Source: Rhea pennata
Taxonomy: Eukaryota; Chordata; Aves; Rheiformes; Rheidae
Length of the DNA: 64,000 nucleotides
Assembly: GCF_028389875.1 (NCBI RefSeq)
Contig: NC_084679.1
Location: 310,001-374,000 of the forward strand
Direction of reading: 5' to 3'
Both the position numbers and the translations under genes were made by a program. The notes under the pieces are model-generated. The model ran no database searches, was not told the DNA's origin, and was given only the letters and a program-made list of their open reading frames with translations. Below, piece by piece: positions 1 to 10,449 of the stretch. How positions within the stretch are numbered: the stretch's first letter is position 1; the number at the start of each line of letters is the position of its first letter.

Positions 1-2190
1 CCAGCAGGCAAGAAAATTCTTATGTCCCCACATTGATGTATTTCTGCCCACAGGGCATAATCACCTCTGGCCTCCTTTTCTCCTCTGCAATGGGCTGCTC
101 TGCAGGGCTTGATGACATGTAGTTTCTCCCAACTTTATGCCTTCTGTCTTGATGATGATGGAGCACTTCTACCCAGCTATCTGGTGTAGGTGCCTGTAAT
201 CAGTCTTCAGCCCTTTATCAAGGCTAGAGTGATGTTCAGCCACTGCACCACCATTTGGGACTATGCATAGAAATGTGAAAGGGCATACAAGAGTAAGTTA
301 AATAAATGTGCCTCAATGTTTTCTGTTGAATGTTGCTTCAATATCCTGATAACCCATACTTTCCTAGCTGTGATTTAAAAATGCTGCTAACAACACTGCT
401 ATCCACTGCCCATTTGCAGTATTGCATGCTTCACAGGCATGAACCTACACTTTCAGAGGTATGCATATCCATTTCATTTACCTTACAGATTAAAACATGT
501 CTCTATGAGCAATAAACATTTTAAACAGATCTAAAAAAATTCAAAGGCCAGTTTGGTTATGGTTACATTCCGATCATGTTTGGAACATGGACTTCTCTTA
601 GTAGGCTCACAGACAAACACACTGGACCAAAATTTCAACTATTATTTACACCTCGTTGTTTCCATTTTTGAAGTTTACAGCCATGTGTATTTCCTGGCAT
701 GCTTTATTGAGAATTACTGTCAGTACAGGTTCCAATGTAAACTTCAATTGCGAGCTGTTAGCTGTCGCTAAGACATTTCCCTTTAAAAGCAGGTAGGTAT
801 TTCTTTAGAGGCATTAGACATTTGGAAGCCTAATGGAATTCAGAATTGCCATTAGCACTAATGTGTTTTACTGCAGTCAAGCCAGCTTAGTAGTTAAGGC
901 CCCACAAAGTTTTATGCATTCAGATAGGAGCTTGGTCTAGATGATCTCCATCAGTTCCTTCCAACCTTAACCATTTTGTGATCACCATTCAGATTGAAGT
1001 GTGAGAATTTATAGTGGCAGCAGATGGTCTTTATCTGAGATTTTCCTGTGGATGAGAGAAGCTAAATTAAGCTAAACTCAAAGTGTGTGTTTGTGGAGAG
1101 GCTGGAGAGAATAATACATGCTTTGAGGGACCTTTCAGAGATGTCACCTTTACAGCATGCTTCCTTGAGATCTTTCTAAAGAAAGGTCTTTCTGATCACT
1201 CTAAATTGTTTTTTGGAGTCCCATGTTCTACTGAGATATAAGTAACTCCACTCGTGTTACAGCAAGCACAGATCCAGACCCGGCACACATCTGTTACAGC
1301 TGCAGTTGATTACAAAATGTCTGTGATAGAAGCAACAGATCTGCCATAGCAAACTGATACCAGACACAAGCTTTAGAGCAATTGCAAACCCACTTCGAAG
1401 TCCCTGCCAAAATAAATTCTGTCCAGAGGGTTGGCTTTGTAACTGAAATACTCTTACCATCTCCACAGCTTGACAACCATATTTGCATGAGACTCTCAGT
1501 CAGCTGAGAGCACTGTACACAATCCTAAATAAGTTGAACTTTATTTTTTTTTCTCTCCTGCTTCCTGTACTGGAGAAAAACTTCAGTCTTCTTAAAATTC
1601 TTAATACAATTTAAGTGAATCAGTGTTTGACTCAGCCTAGAAACTCTCTCTTTTTTTTTTTTTTTTTTTTGATGTGTGATTTCCCTCATTTTGAAATCAA
1701 AGATTAGTACTAATCTGGCATACAAATTTATGTAGACTGTGAACTGTTTGAAGAGTTCTTGAACAGAAAATGTTAGAAGAGGGCAAAGCATTACATTCCA
1801 ATGAAACAACTTATTAAAATTTGGATTTGCTTTAAAACTCTCCTCATTCAAGTATTTATTGATTTTAGGCAGAGCTAGCCACACCTGGCTTCCATAATTT
1901 TAGTCTAAGGTAAAATGAAAGATCTGAAAACAAAAGCTACAGCAACACCTCTTGGTGTCTCTCTGCTTTCCTGGAGGCCCTCAGGTCATGACACATCTAC
2001 AGCCACTCTTCCCTGTCTGCAGCTTTCAGGTTTATTTCTACCCTGCTGTTGAGGAAAGTGACATGTCCTTGGGAATACATGGTTAAATTGAAAACTTTTC
2101 TAGACCAGAACAGTATTCTACCTCCTGTAAAAGGACCAGACATACACTCTCAGTCTTCACCTCAATTAAGAATGAAACACAGCCATCTAA
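1..2190. other. Left-edge region, no gene recognised
   Basis: I see no exon with supporting splice sites or homology here. Short open frames are not backed by anything else. A plus-strand AATAAA near 510 could belong to a transcript entering from the left. In human the next gene is XBP1, convergent with CCDC117, but I recognise no XBP1 coding sequence here. A T tract lies at about 1652-1670 and a CR1 tail at 929-986. Confidence 0.4.
929..986 (+). mobile_element. CR1 LINE 3' tail fragment
   Basis: The stretch reads like the CR1 3' end: GGTCTAGATGATCTCC, then CCTTCCAACCTTAACCATT. The terminal ATTCTATG repeat is missing or decayed. It is a short, 5'-truncated and diverged copy. Confidence 0.7.
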
Positions 2191-5097
2191 AAAATATTCT
2201 AAAAAATTTATTGAAAACTGACATACAAAGGGTGATTTGGTCCCAAGAGAAAACAGACCAGGATCAGATCGTCTATATTTAAAAATAAAGGATAAAGATT
2301 TTCCTAATACTATATCAACCATGCCATCCTGCTTGTAAACAGAATTAATAAAAGTCTTTTAAGGAAGCCAACGACAAATGGAACTGTCACAAATACAGAA
2401 GTTTGAAATGACTCAGAAACATTCCCCTCCCTTACACTCTCCAAATCATTGCTAGAGCAAAAACTTGCTCAGTCCTCGCACATAATTCCTACTCATACAC
2501 TTCTGCCCTCACCAATTAAGAGATTCACCTGTTCTCTTCTAAAAGAGGAGCTCAGATGAATTACAGAAGATTCAAAATAAACATCTGCACTAAAGCAAAA
2601 CTTCTTAAGACATTTTTTGCCCATCTCATTCATGGTCTTTCTTTATCAATAGTTCACTGCTAAGTTCTTGTTTCAGATGATAGGGGTCAGTGATAGTGCA
2701 TTGGCATCAAAGGATTAAAAGAAGAAATAGTCTGCTGAAAGTCAACCTTTAGTTCAAATTTAACAAGAAAAAAAAATCTTTTAAAGAGTTCTACATAAAT
2801 TTGTTCTCCTGCAAGTTAATCAATTTGTAATTAAAATTTTAAAAGGAAAAAACTCTGCATCTAGATTTCACATACTTAGGCTTCCCACAGTTTTCTAAAT
2901 CTTCTGCCATAATTCAAGTGTTGTTGAGATGGTTTAATCAAATCTTTTTTTTCTCCTTTCTTTTCAGTTCATTTAGGATCAGATCCATCAGGTAAAAGTC
3001 CCAACCTTGAACCTTCACTATAATCCTGCAAGCTTAAAACCAGTTAGGTATTTAGAGGCATCCTATTTTCTACCCTTATCGACTACAGCCTTCTCCAAAG
3101 GCATTGCTTTACATTATACTTGAGCAACCCAGCAAGTTGAAGGCTGTATATTTTAAGCAAGTTTAGCAGTGTAACAATACTCACATGAGAAATTTTACAC
3201 AGTTTATGGAAGAGATTTATAGCAGAGACTGAAAGTAAAAAAGCTGCACACATTCTCCAATTTAATATAAATTCCAGAATGGTAAAGTTGTACACCAGTT
3301 TCCAGACTAATATCTACTCAAATGCTGGTATGATTTTAGTGTAGTTCCAAGATTTTTTAGCAAGAGACAGCAAATTTTACACAACCTTCAACAAGAACAA
3401 GATAGACAGGATAAAACAAATGAAGGACTCCTCTCCCTTGACCAAAACATGCTTGTCAAAAGATACCTTTCCAATAAAGAAGTTTTTGCTGTCAACCAAG
3501 AGAGGAGAAATGATGACAGCAGAAAGGGAAGCTTGATTTTAAACTATCCACTATGGGTTATTCAACAACAAAAAAAACCCAACCCCACTTAAAAAAAAAG
3601 AAAAACACAAAGATTATTAAGAACCTGTGCAAAGAGAATAGAGATGATTTTTTCATGCAAACAAACAGCTGAATTACTGAAAGATCAATGTATCTCCATC
3701 TCTATGTTACACAGAAGTCAAAAGCAGACTGGGATGGTAACACTCCCAGCAGAGTCCATTACCGGGAAAGGAATTTATTAAGAAAAGTCTCAATTCAGAC
3801 ATCTCTAAGAAAGCTTGGAGACTGAATAGAAGATTCTTTACTTTGGTTAAGGGTTTTAAGCATAATAGAAGTGTTGTGTATTGAGGAAAGGTGCAAGAGG
3901 TAACTCATTGGCAGTTCCTTTTCCTAACACCATAAACAGAGATAAATTCTTTTGACATAAGTCTATATTAACTACCCGGCATTATATTAATGGCACATGT
4001 TCTGACTTAGACTGTAAGTCAAGTTTCACTCAGGAAGAGGGCAAGTATCTTACTCACTTCACCACCAATGTCAGCAGTCACACTTAAAGTTTGGGACTTA
4101 GTTATATATGGTAAGCAGCATTTAACCTTCCTTACCCAAAAAGCAGTTCCATGTTATCTGATTTAATTACCAGGTTTATCAAAATTAAAGCATACCATTT
4201 ATTTCATCAGAAGTTACACTGACCTCAACTGACTTTTCAACTTAATGCATATAAGCAAAGAATCACAGCACAACATAAAATGTGAATCAATTGGCTAGGA
4301 AACACTTTTCTCTAGATTTTGCATCATTTGAAAGGAAGATGGGGCCATCAAAAACGTAAGTACAGTTTTATGGGGCAGTGAACCAAAGAGAACTAATGTT
4401 AGGAGTTATCTTGCAAGTTAGTAGCCAAAATTACCTTTTTTTTTTTTTTAAGCAAAAGGCTTATACTCAGCTATGACATTCCTTCCCTACCACAGTGCAG
4501 CATGTGTCATGTCTACATTTCTACATTTGAGTTTAAATGAAATGCAAACCAGCCACATATAAAGTAATAATTGTGTGAAAAAGTTATATTTTTACAGGGA
4601 TTGCTTTTTTCCTAACCTGTGACCAGACTCAGAAATATTCCTTTCTTTCAGTACCTTTTTGTAATTCAGATGAAACTAACTGACAAAGCACAGTATATGC
4701 ATCAAAGTCTCAATGGCTCAGTAACTGAAAGGTGTGGCTTGAGCCACAGTTACATTCAGAATTTACATTATATACTTTACCAGGGACAATTAAGAGGATA
4801 TTTCCCCACTAACCAATATGGAAAGCTACTTCCTTGTTTGAAAGCCTTTTAGATTTCGTTCTCACTTTAAAAAGAAAAAAAAAAAAAGTATATTTAACAG
4901 ATCAGACTACAGAAGTCTTTTTTTTTAATTTCCTAAAGTTGCGTCTGGCCAATCTGTATTGATATGATTGTTACTAGGAGAAAACAAACAAGAAAATAAA
5001 ACTCCAGATTCACACATCAAACCAGAAATAAGCAGGAAATGAAGAAACAGCAATAAAAACATCAGAAGGTCACCACTTCCAGTCTAAAATCTCATAT
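2190..5097 (-). other. CCDC117: Probable CCDC117 3' UTR
   Basis: About 2.9 kb of AT-rich sequence follows the CCDC117 stop codon on the minus strand, without coding exons. A minus-strand AATAAA lies at 2207-2212 and is followed by a GT-rich stretch (TGGCTGTGTTTC), as expected of a cleavage site. The resulting UTR length fits my memory of a long human CCDC117 3' UTR. Alternative minus-strand AATAAA hexamers sit at 3773-3778 and near 4198-4203, so shorter forms are possible. The end is inferred, not proven. Confidence 0.45.
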
Positions 5098-8000
5098 CTA
5101 CAACTCCATTTCTTCTTCAGCACACCCAGGGATCCCCAAACTATCATACAAATTTGGAGACATTGAAGTCTGTTGTGGTTCAGGGAATGAGTCAGTCTGT
5201 GGGTGAAAATCAGCTCCTGGTGATGATTGCTTAGCTTGACACTCTTCCGTACTCTGCTGCTTGAAATTCTTCACAGAAACAGATGTCAGCTTATCTGTGA
5301 GAAATTCAGGAAGAGGTTTCCAAAGCACCAGCTCCATAGAAGGACGGCTCCTAGAAGGAATGGAGACTCAGTTGAATTAAAGTTCTCCAATCACAACTAT
5401 TAAATGCAGAAGACCAGTCAGTATCTTCATCCTTTGTGCTAACCTGGAGTTATGTCTCAGAATGCACATACCAGTTTTTTTTCCTATTAAATTTCCTCTT
5501 CCTTAACTAGTTCCATTACTTCTAGTTCTAACCTGTATTCAAGAAAAATCTTTTCTGTTGCTCCAAACTTGATGACCACTGTTGGTCACACTTCAGGACC
5601 TTCCTCCTTTGGAAGCTCACATACATAAAAAACAGAGTATGCATGCGCATTCAACATATTTCATCCTGTACAAGTGAGGAGTAAAAACAGACAGCTTGAT
5701 GACCACTAGAGTTACACTTGCTTCTGTTTTATATTAAGATAGCATTTCCTGGTTTTGACCAGATAAATGGTGTGTTATACAATGCTGACTGCATCATACA
5801 GTAATAAAGGACATCTCCACAAACATAACAGACTGGGTCTCTCTTCTAATTCGCATGTGTTAGCTACATAGCACCATGATTTCCTCCAGAACTTACATAG
5901 ATTCTATTATTTTCTTTGTCAGGACTTCACCAAAATCCCTCTTCATCCCTTTTTTAAGGGTATCTGACAGGATAAGAGTGGGCAGATTGCTAATATTTCC
6001 ATCAGCATGAACTTCCTCATCTTCATCAATTATCCTAGGAATGGAGGGGGAAGAGGGAAATAAACACCTTTGAGCATACTGTTAATAGGCACATCTACTG
6101 CAGACTACAGTTATATCTACATGCACTGCATTGTACAGTGTAGATATCTGACCTAGGTTGGGTACCAGAAGCAGCGGGGCTGTGTTAACATGAGTCTCTC
6201 TTGGGCCAATTTAACCTAAGAATGAATGTTAAAATATAAGCCACACAAGCAGCTATGCCATTTCTGGTACCTGAGCTAGCTTTATTATCTCTGCATTATC
6301 CAGCAGTATGCAATGCAGAAATACACTAAGAGAAAGAAAACAAATTCACTTCAGGGGAAAGTGTACAATTCAGTCATATTACAAGAATGAATCTTAGCTA
6401 TGCAGTAGCTTAACTTTCTCAGCTCCCCATGTCTTAACCTTCAGAATTACTGAAAAGCTACCAAACACTGTTCTTAAACTTTTTGTGTCATTTTAACTCC
6501 AGATAAATGGATGCAATATCCTTAAAGGTTAAGCATTTAGAACAAACTTAAGGCAATGCCTTTGTTTTTGATGCACCTTTCAAAGAAAATTTAACAGAGT
6601 AGCTGGGAGGGACAGAGAACAATCCTCTGAGAGAGCCAAAGCAAACTTCGTAATGTAGAAATAACCAGATAGTAAGACAAATATTACTGCTCTTATTTGC
6701 CCACAAAATATTAAAATTGTGCAACAGTACCTTGCATCTTTTCCAAATTTCTTATGGAGTAATAATCACCAAAAACATCTTTAGTCCTGTAATTTCTATA
6801 ACTTTTGGCTTTTCTAATGACTGTTTGCGAGAGTCACTTTAGAATATTTTGGAATACTAGCCCAACTGTAATCAACTGATATATACATGACATTCTCAGA
6901 AACCTTTCAAAGGCAAGAGCTTAATGCACAGTACATTTATTAAATGACTGCTTATAGTCGTCCCATTATAGCCATATCAGACCTTCTGACATTTAACTAT
7001 AAAAGGAACCCAGTCTTACTGCATACATGCAGAAAGATCTTACTGGTTCCTGCTATTTTGTATACTAACAGCTTCACATTTATCCCGAGCTACTAGAAGA
7101 ATTAATCAGAACAAGTTGCAATTGACAAAGAAAATGGTGAGCTAAACCTAACCAGACAATATCAGTTAAAGTTTGAGTTCTGGACAGTCACATAAGAATG
7201 ATTCAAAACCCACCCTGCTATTATGATGTTGCATAATTTTAAGGAGATAGTTATTTATTCAGTATATCTTGCTCTATAGCTCTCAAGTTCAGATCATAGT
7301 ATTGACCCCAAGAGGCATAAGACCATAGGGAGCCTAAAAAGAAATCACTCGAACAAAAGGTTCATCTCAGACTTGTAGCAGCATGGTTGTACTGCTCAAC
7401 GCTAATTACCCCTGAATGCCCAGCAAAAAAAAAGGAAAGCTAAGCAAAGCCCATCTACTCAATCCCTGCATTTACCTGTCCTCAATTTCCTGAAGCTTCC
7501 TGCGAGCAACCTCGCATTGCTGTTCCCCCATTGTCTGATCCATTTCTTCACCGGGCATTTCTAACATGGCAGCTTCAGGACGGCTGCCACCATACTGACT
7601 TGCTACCTCCCCAGCTGCCTGCTGACCTGCACAGAGAATCCATTCTTCAGTGCTGGGATTCAAAGGGGAATTTTTGGCTCCTGTCAGTCTCTTCTTCCTC
7701 ACAGGACAACTAGGAAACAAAACCAATTTACAATTGTCAAAAAAGAAATTGTACAGAGAATTTTTTCCTGTAACTTACAGGAAAAAAAAAATTTAGAAAG
7801 TCACATGCATTTCAAAGGATTTGACACACTACGGAAATTAAATCTCCTTCTCCGAAAGCATGTAAACCAACATTCCTCTTACTAAAATGCTACACAAATA
7901 ATTAGGTGAATAAAATGCATTTGGGCTCATATCTGCAATTCAGGGGAAGAGTTCCAAACAGAAACAGATAGAGGTTCCTTTTCTTTATATCTTGTAGATG

Positions 8001-9191
8001 AGATGCACTGAAATCCTTACAGAAAATAAAAAGCAAATTAAGATTTTTCAGACCAAAGAAGACAAATTTAATTTACCCTTCTGCCTCTTCTTCTAGTTTA
8101 TGCTTCTTTCCACAGCGAACAGACACACTGCAGAAAAAGAGCAAATGGTTATGTGGCTAGTAATTATCTTCCAAGTACACTGGGATTTCCAAATACTATT
8201 CTTCCTCCCTTTTAAAATTTCACTACAACAAATAACAAACGCTAAAACCAATTCATAACGTGTCACCAGCTGTGAAGGAAGTAGAAATTTTGGACAATAA
8301 ATGACCACTTTGTTCCAAAAGAAGTCAAAGAAGAAAGGAATTACTCAGTTCTCTGAGCTGAATTCCATGATAATTTCTCTTCCTGTATGGTATTTGTTTT
8401 TTTCCCACAGTGAGCAAGACTGATTTTTCCTACAGTTCAAATGTTTCGAGAAGTAGTATGTGATCCAACTTCACTCTGTCGCACAGTGACATACTCAAAT
8501 TAAATATGACCAAAAAATAAAATTCTGCATCATGGTTTTTGTCTTCACACAAATACTTTGTGCTCACGTAAGAAAAAAAGTAAAATAAAAGTACAAGAAC
8601 TTACAAGAACATCGAGATCTAGCTAAAAATGACCACATTTCTTTCCTTTTTTGAAAGCTTCTTCATGCCCCACCAATAAACTTAAGACAACAGGACAACC
8701 AAGGCAATTCTAATACTGCAGAAGCAGTGGCATACTAAAAAAGCACAAATTATGGTCTTTTTTGAAAAGAAAACTTAAACTTTGCATAGGCCTACTACAA
8801 CGGAGCCATATTTTCCTCCCCCGTTCGGGGAGATGTTTTCTACTTACTGGCTGTGGCACTGCTGCTGGAGCAAGCCCGGGGGCCGTTCTGCGTGTGTGAA
8901 GGAACCCACCGGTGCAACACTCAGACCCTCGTTATAGCTCCCAACCGCCGCTAAGGAGGCGAGGTCAAAGCTGTTCCGCAGCCGCAGGTCAGCGGAGCCG
9001 CAGCCGCGGACGCTGCCGTTCCCGTTCCCTGTCATCGTCACCATCCCCGGCTGCACCGACTCCAAGCCGACGGCTCCGGGCTGCGAGCCGGCCCCCGGCT
9101 GGCCGTGGCGGTCCGGGGCGCCGGCCAGGGCCTGCGGGAGCTCTGCGGCCGCGACAGGGAGGCCGCGGCAGGGTCTGCCCAGCGCTGCCAT
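5098..9191 (-). CDS. CCDC117: CCDC117, coiled-coil domain-containing protein 117 (5 coding exons)
   Basis: Coding exons in minus-strand order: 9191-8848, 8127-8077, 7709-7476, 6034-5897, 5350-5098. Every junction is GT/AG and phases match (2, 2, 2, 2), giving 339 aa. I chose ATG 9191 because MAALGRP matches the human N-terminus; an upstream in-frame ATG at 9242 is less likely. Landmarks are [10 protein letters not shown] in exon 2, CPVRKKRLT (a basic, NLS-like stretch) and [14 protein letters not shown] in exon 3, the acidic IIDEDEEV at the start of exon 4, [12 protein letters not shown], and the terminal EEEMEL. These match human CCDC117, which is 279 aa from memory; most of the extra length is in the Gly/Ala-rich exon 1. 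The protein is poorly characterised; a nuclear role is inferred from the basic stretch. It shares a CpG-island promoter with SLC2A11. Confidence 0.95.
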
Positions 9192-10200
9192 CTCCTGCTG
9201 CCGGGAGAGAGGGACATGGACACGGCCCGCGCGCGGCGCCACTAACGGCCGCCGACCAGGTCAAGTCAGGTTGCGCCGCGTCGCGTCGCGCCGCATCGCG
9301 CCGCGCCCCACAGCCGCTCACCGCCCAGAGCTCCACGCCGTGACGCCCAGGGCTCGCTCAGCCGCCCGCGCCACCCAGTGCGCTCTGCCGCGCCGCGCCG
9401 GGCTGGGCCCGGAGCGGGACGACACCACCAGCTCCCAGCTCCTTCCAGGCCTTTCGCGGCGCCTGGGGAGCGCGCCCGCAAGGCACGCCGGGAGCCGTAG
9501 TCCGGGCGCGGGGCACGCCGGGAGCCGTAGTCCGACCCTGGCGCACGCCGGGAGCCGGAAGGCGGTCGCGGGGCACGCCGGGAGCCGGAAGGCGGTCGCG
9601 GGGCACGCCGGGAGCCGTAGTCCCGGCCGCGCGGCACGCCGGGAGCCGCGGGGCCGGAAGGCGGTCGCGGGGCACGCCGGGAGCCGTAGTCCCGGCCGCG
9701 CCGCTCGCCGGGAGCCGCGGGGCCGGAAGGCGGTCGCGGGGCACGCCGGGAGCCGTAGTCCGGGCGGCGGGCGGCGCCCACCGGGTGTGAAGGCCGCGCT
9801 GGCTGCGGTGTCGCCCTGGCCACGGGGCAGCCCAGGCCTGGGCATGACGCTGCGATTGCGGCTGCTGCGCTGCCGCCGGGCGGCGGGCGGGGAGCCCCGC
9901 TGCCTTGTCCGGCCGTGCCGCGAGGAGCGCGCAGAGCTGGTGGCCCCCAGGGAGCCTCGAGGGTGCGGCGCCAGGCCGCGGACGGGGGGGGCTGCTGTGA
10001 CGGCCAAATCCCTGTCAGGTGAGGAGCTTAGCACACAGCTGCTCGCTGCCCCGCTGCCCGGAGTGACGTGGAGCCGCCAGCGCCCCGAGCATGCCGCCGA
10101 GGCACGAGGTAACTGCACTGCTTTTCCTGGGGGCCGCGGGCAGGGCTGGCTGCGGGCGCCTCTCCTGCTCCACTGGTGCGGGGAACCGCTCCCGCGTTAA
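8850..10200. promoter_or_regulatory. Bidirectional CpG-island promoter, CCDC117 / SLC2A11
   Basis: A sharply GC- and CpG-rich block separates the CCDC117 start (9191, minus) from the SLC2A11 start (10450, plus). It contains CCDC117 exon 1 and the 9483-9770 minisatellite. Good plus-strand splice donors at 10019 (GTGAGG) and 10109 (GTAACT) could end noncoding or short coding first exons of SLC2A11. An ATG at 10091 opens MPPRHE just before the second donor, but this frame does not join the MEYQPLL frame. Long open frames here on both strands are artefacts of stop-poor GC-rich sequence. Confidence 0.8.
9483..9770 (+). repeat. GC-rich minisatellite of nine ZNF143-like units
   Basis: The core GCACGCCGGGAGCC (one variant GCTCGCCGGGAGCC) starts at 9483, 9513, 9543, 9573, 9603, 9634, 9672, 9703 and 9741. 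Spacings are 30, 30, 30, 30, 31, 38, 31 and 38 bases. The last five starts form a higher-order unit of 69 bases (31+38). Units 1, 2, 5, 7 and 9 continue with GTAGTCC; units 3, 4, 6 and 8 lead into CCGGAAGGCGG. Read on the minus strand, the first type is GACTACGGCTCCCGGCGTGC, close to the known ZNF143/THAP11 promoter element with A-to-G changes. The second type holds an ETS-like CCGGAAG. Binding is inferred, not shown. Confidence 0.9.
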
Positions 10201-10449
10201 GGGTTCCCTGAAAGCGCCGCCGCGAGTTGCTGCCTAGACGCCGTGGCTTGGTAGGAGCTTACGGAAGTCGGACGTTGCTGTCGTGAGGGTCTCGTGCAGC
10301 ACTGGGAGGGATTCCGGTGGCTGTGCTGGAGTGCAGGCCCGTTGCCCCTGCTCCAGGGCAACAGCAACGTCGTTTCTTTGGCACCTTTCACTCCTGTAGA
10401 GTAGTTTACTAAACTTTTCAGAGGAAATGTAATTCAGCCCCTGCTAAGA

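Noticed and set aside
1-520. XBP1 3' end
   Set aside because: XBP1 is expected to the left by synteny and an AATAAA is near 510, but no XBP1 sequence could be recognised.
1525-1884. 119-codon minus-strand open frame
   Set aside because: It contains a translated poly(A) run of Lys, lies beyond the likely CCDC117 3' end, and has no homology.
9483-9770. CRISPR array
   Set aside because: The repeats are directly adjacent without unique spacers, and the window is a vertebrate nuclear locus.
9271-10200. 309-codon plus-strand open frame and overlapping minus-strand frames
   Set aside because: They run through the GC-rich minisatellite and CpG island, translate into Arg/Ala/Gly/Pro-rich low-complexity sequence, and match no protein. 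Stop codons are rare in such base composition.
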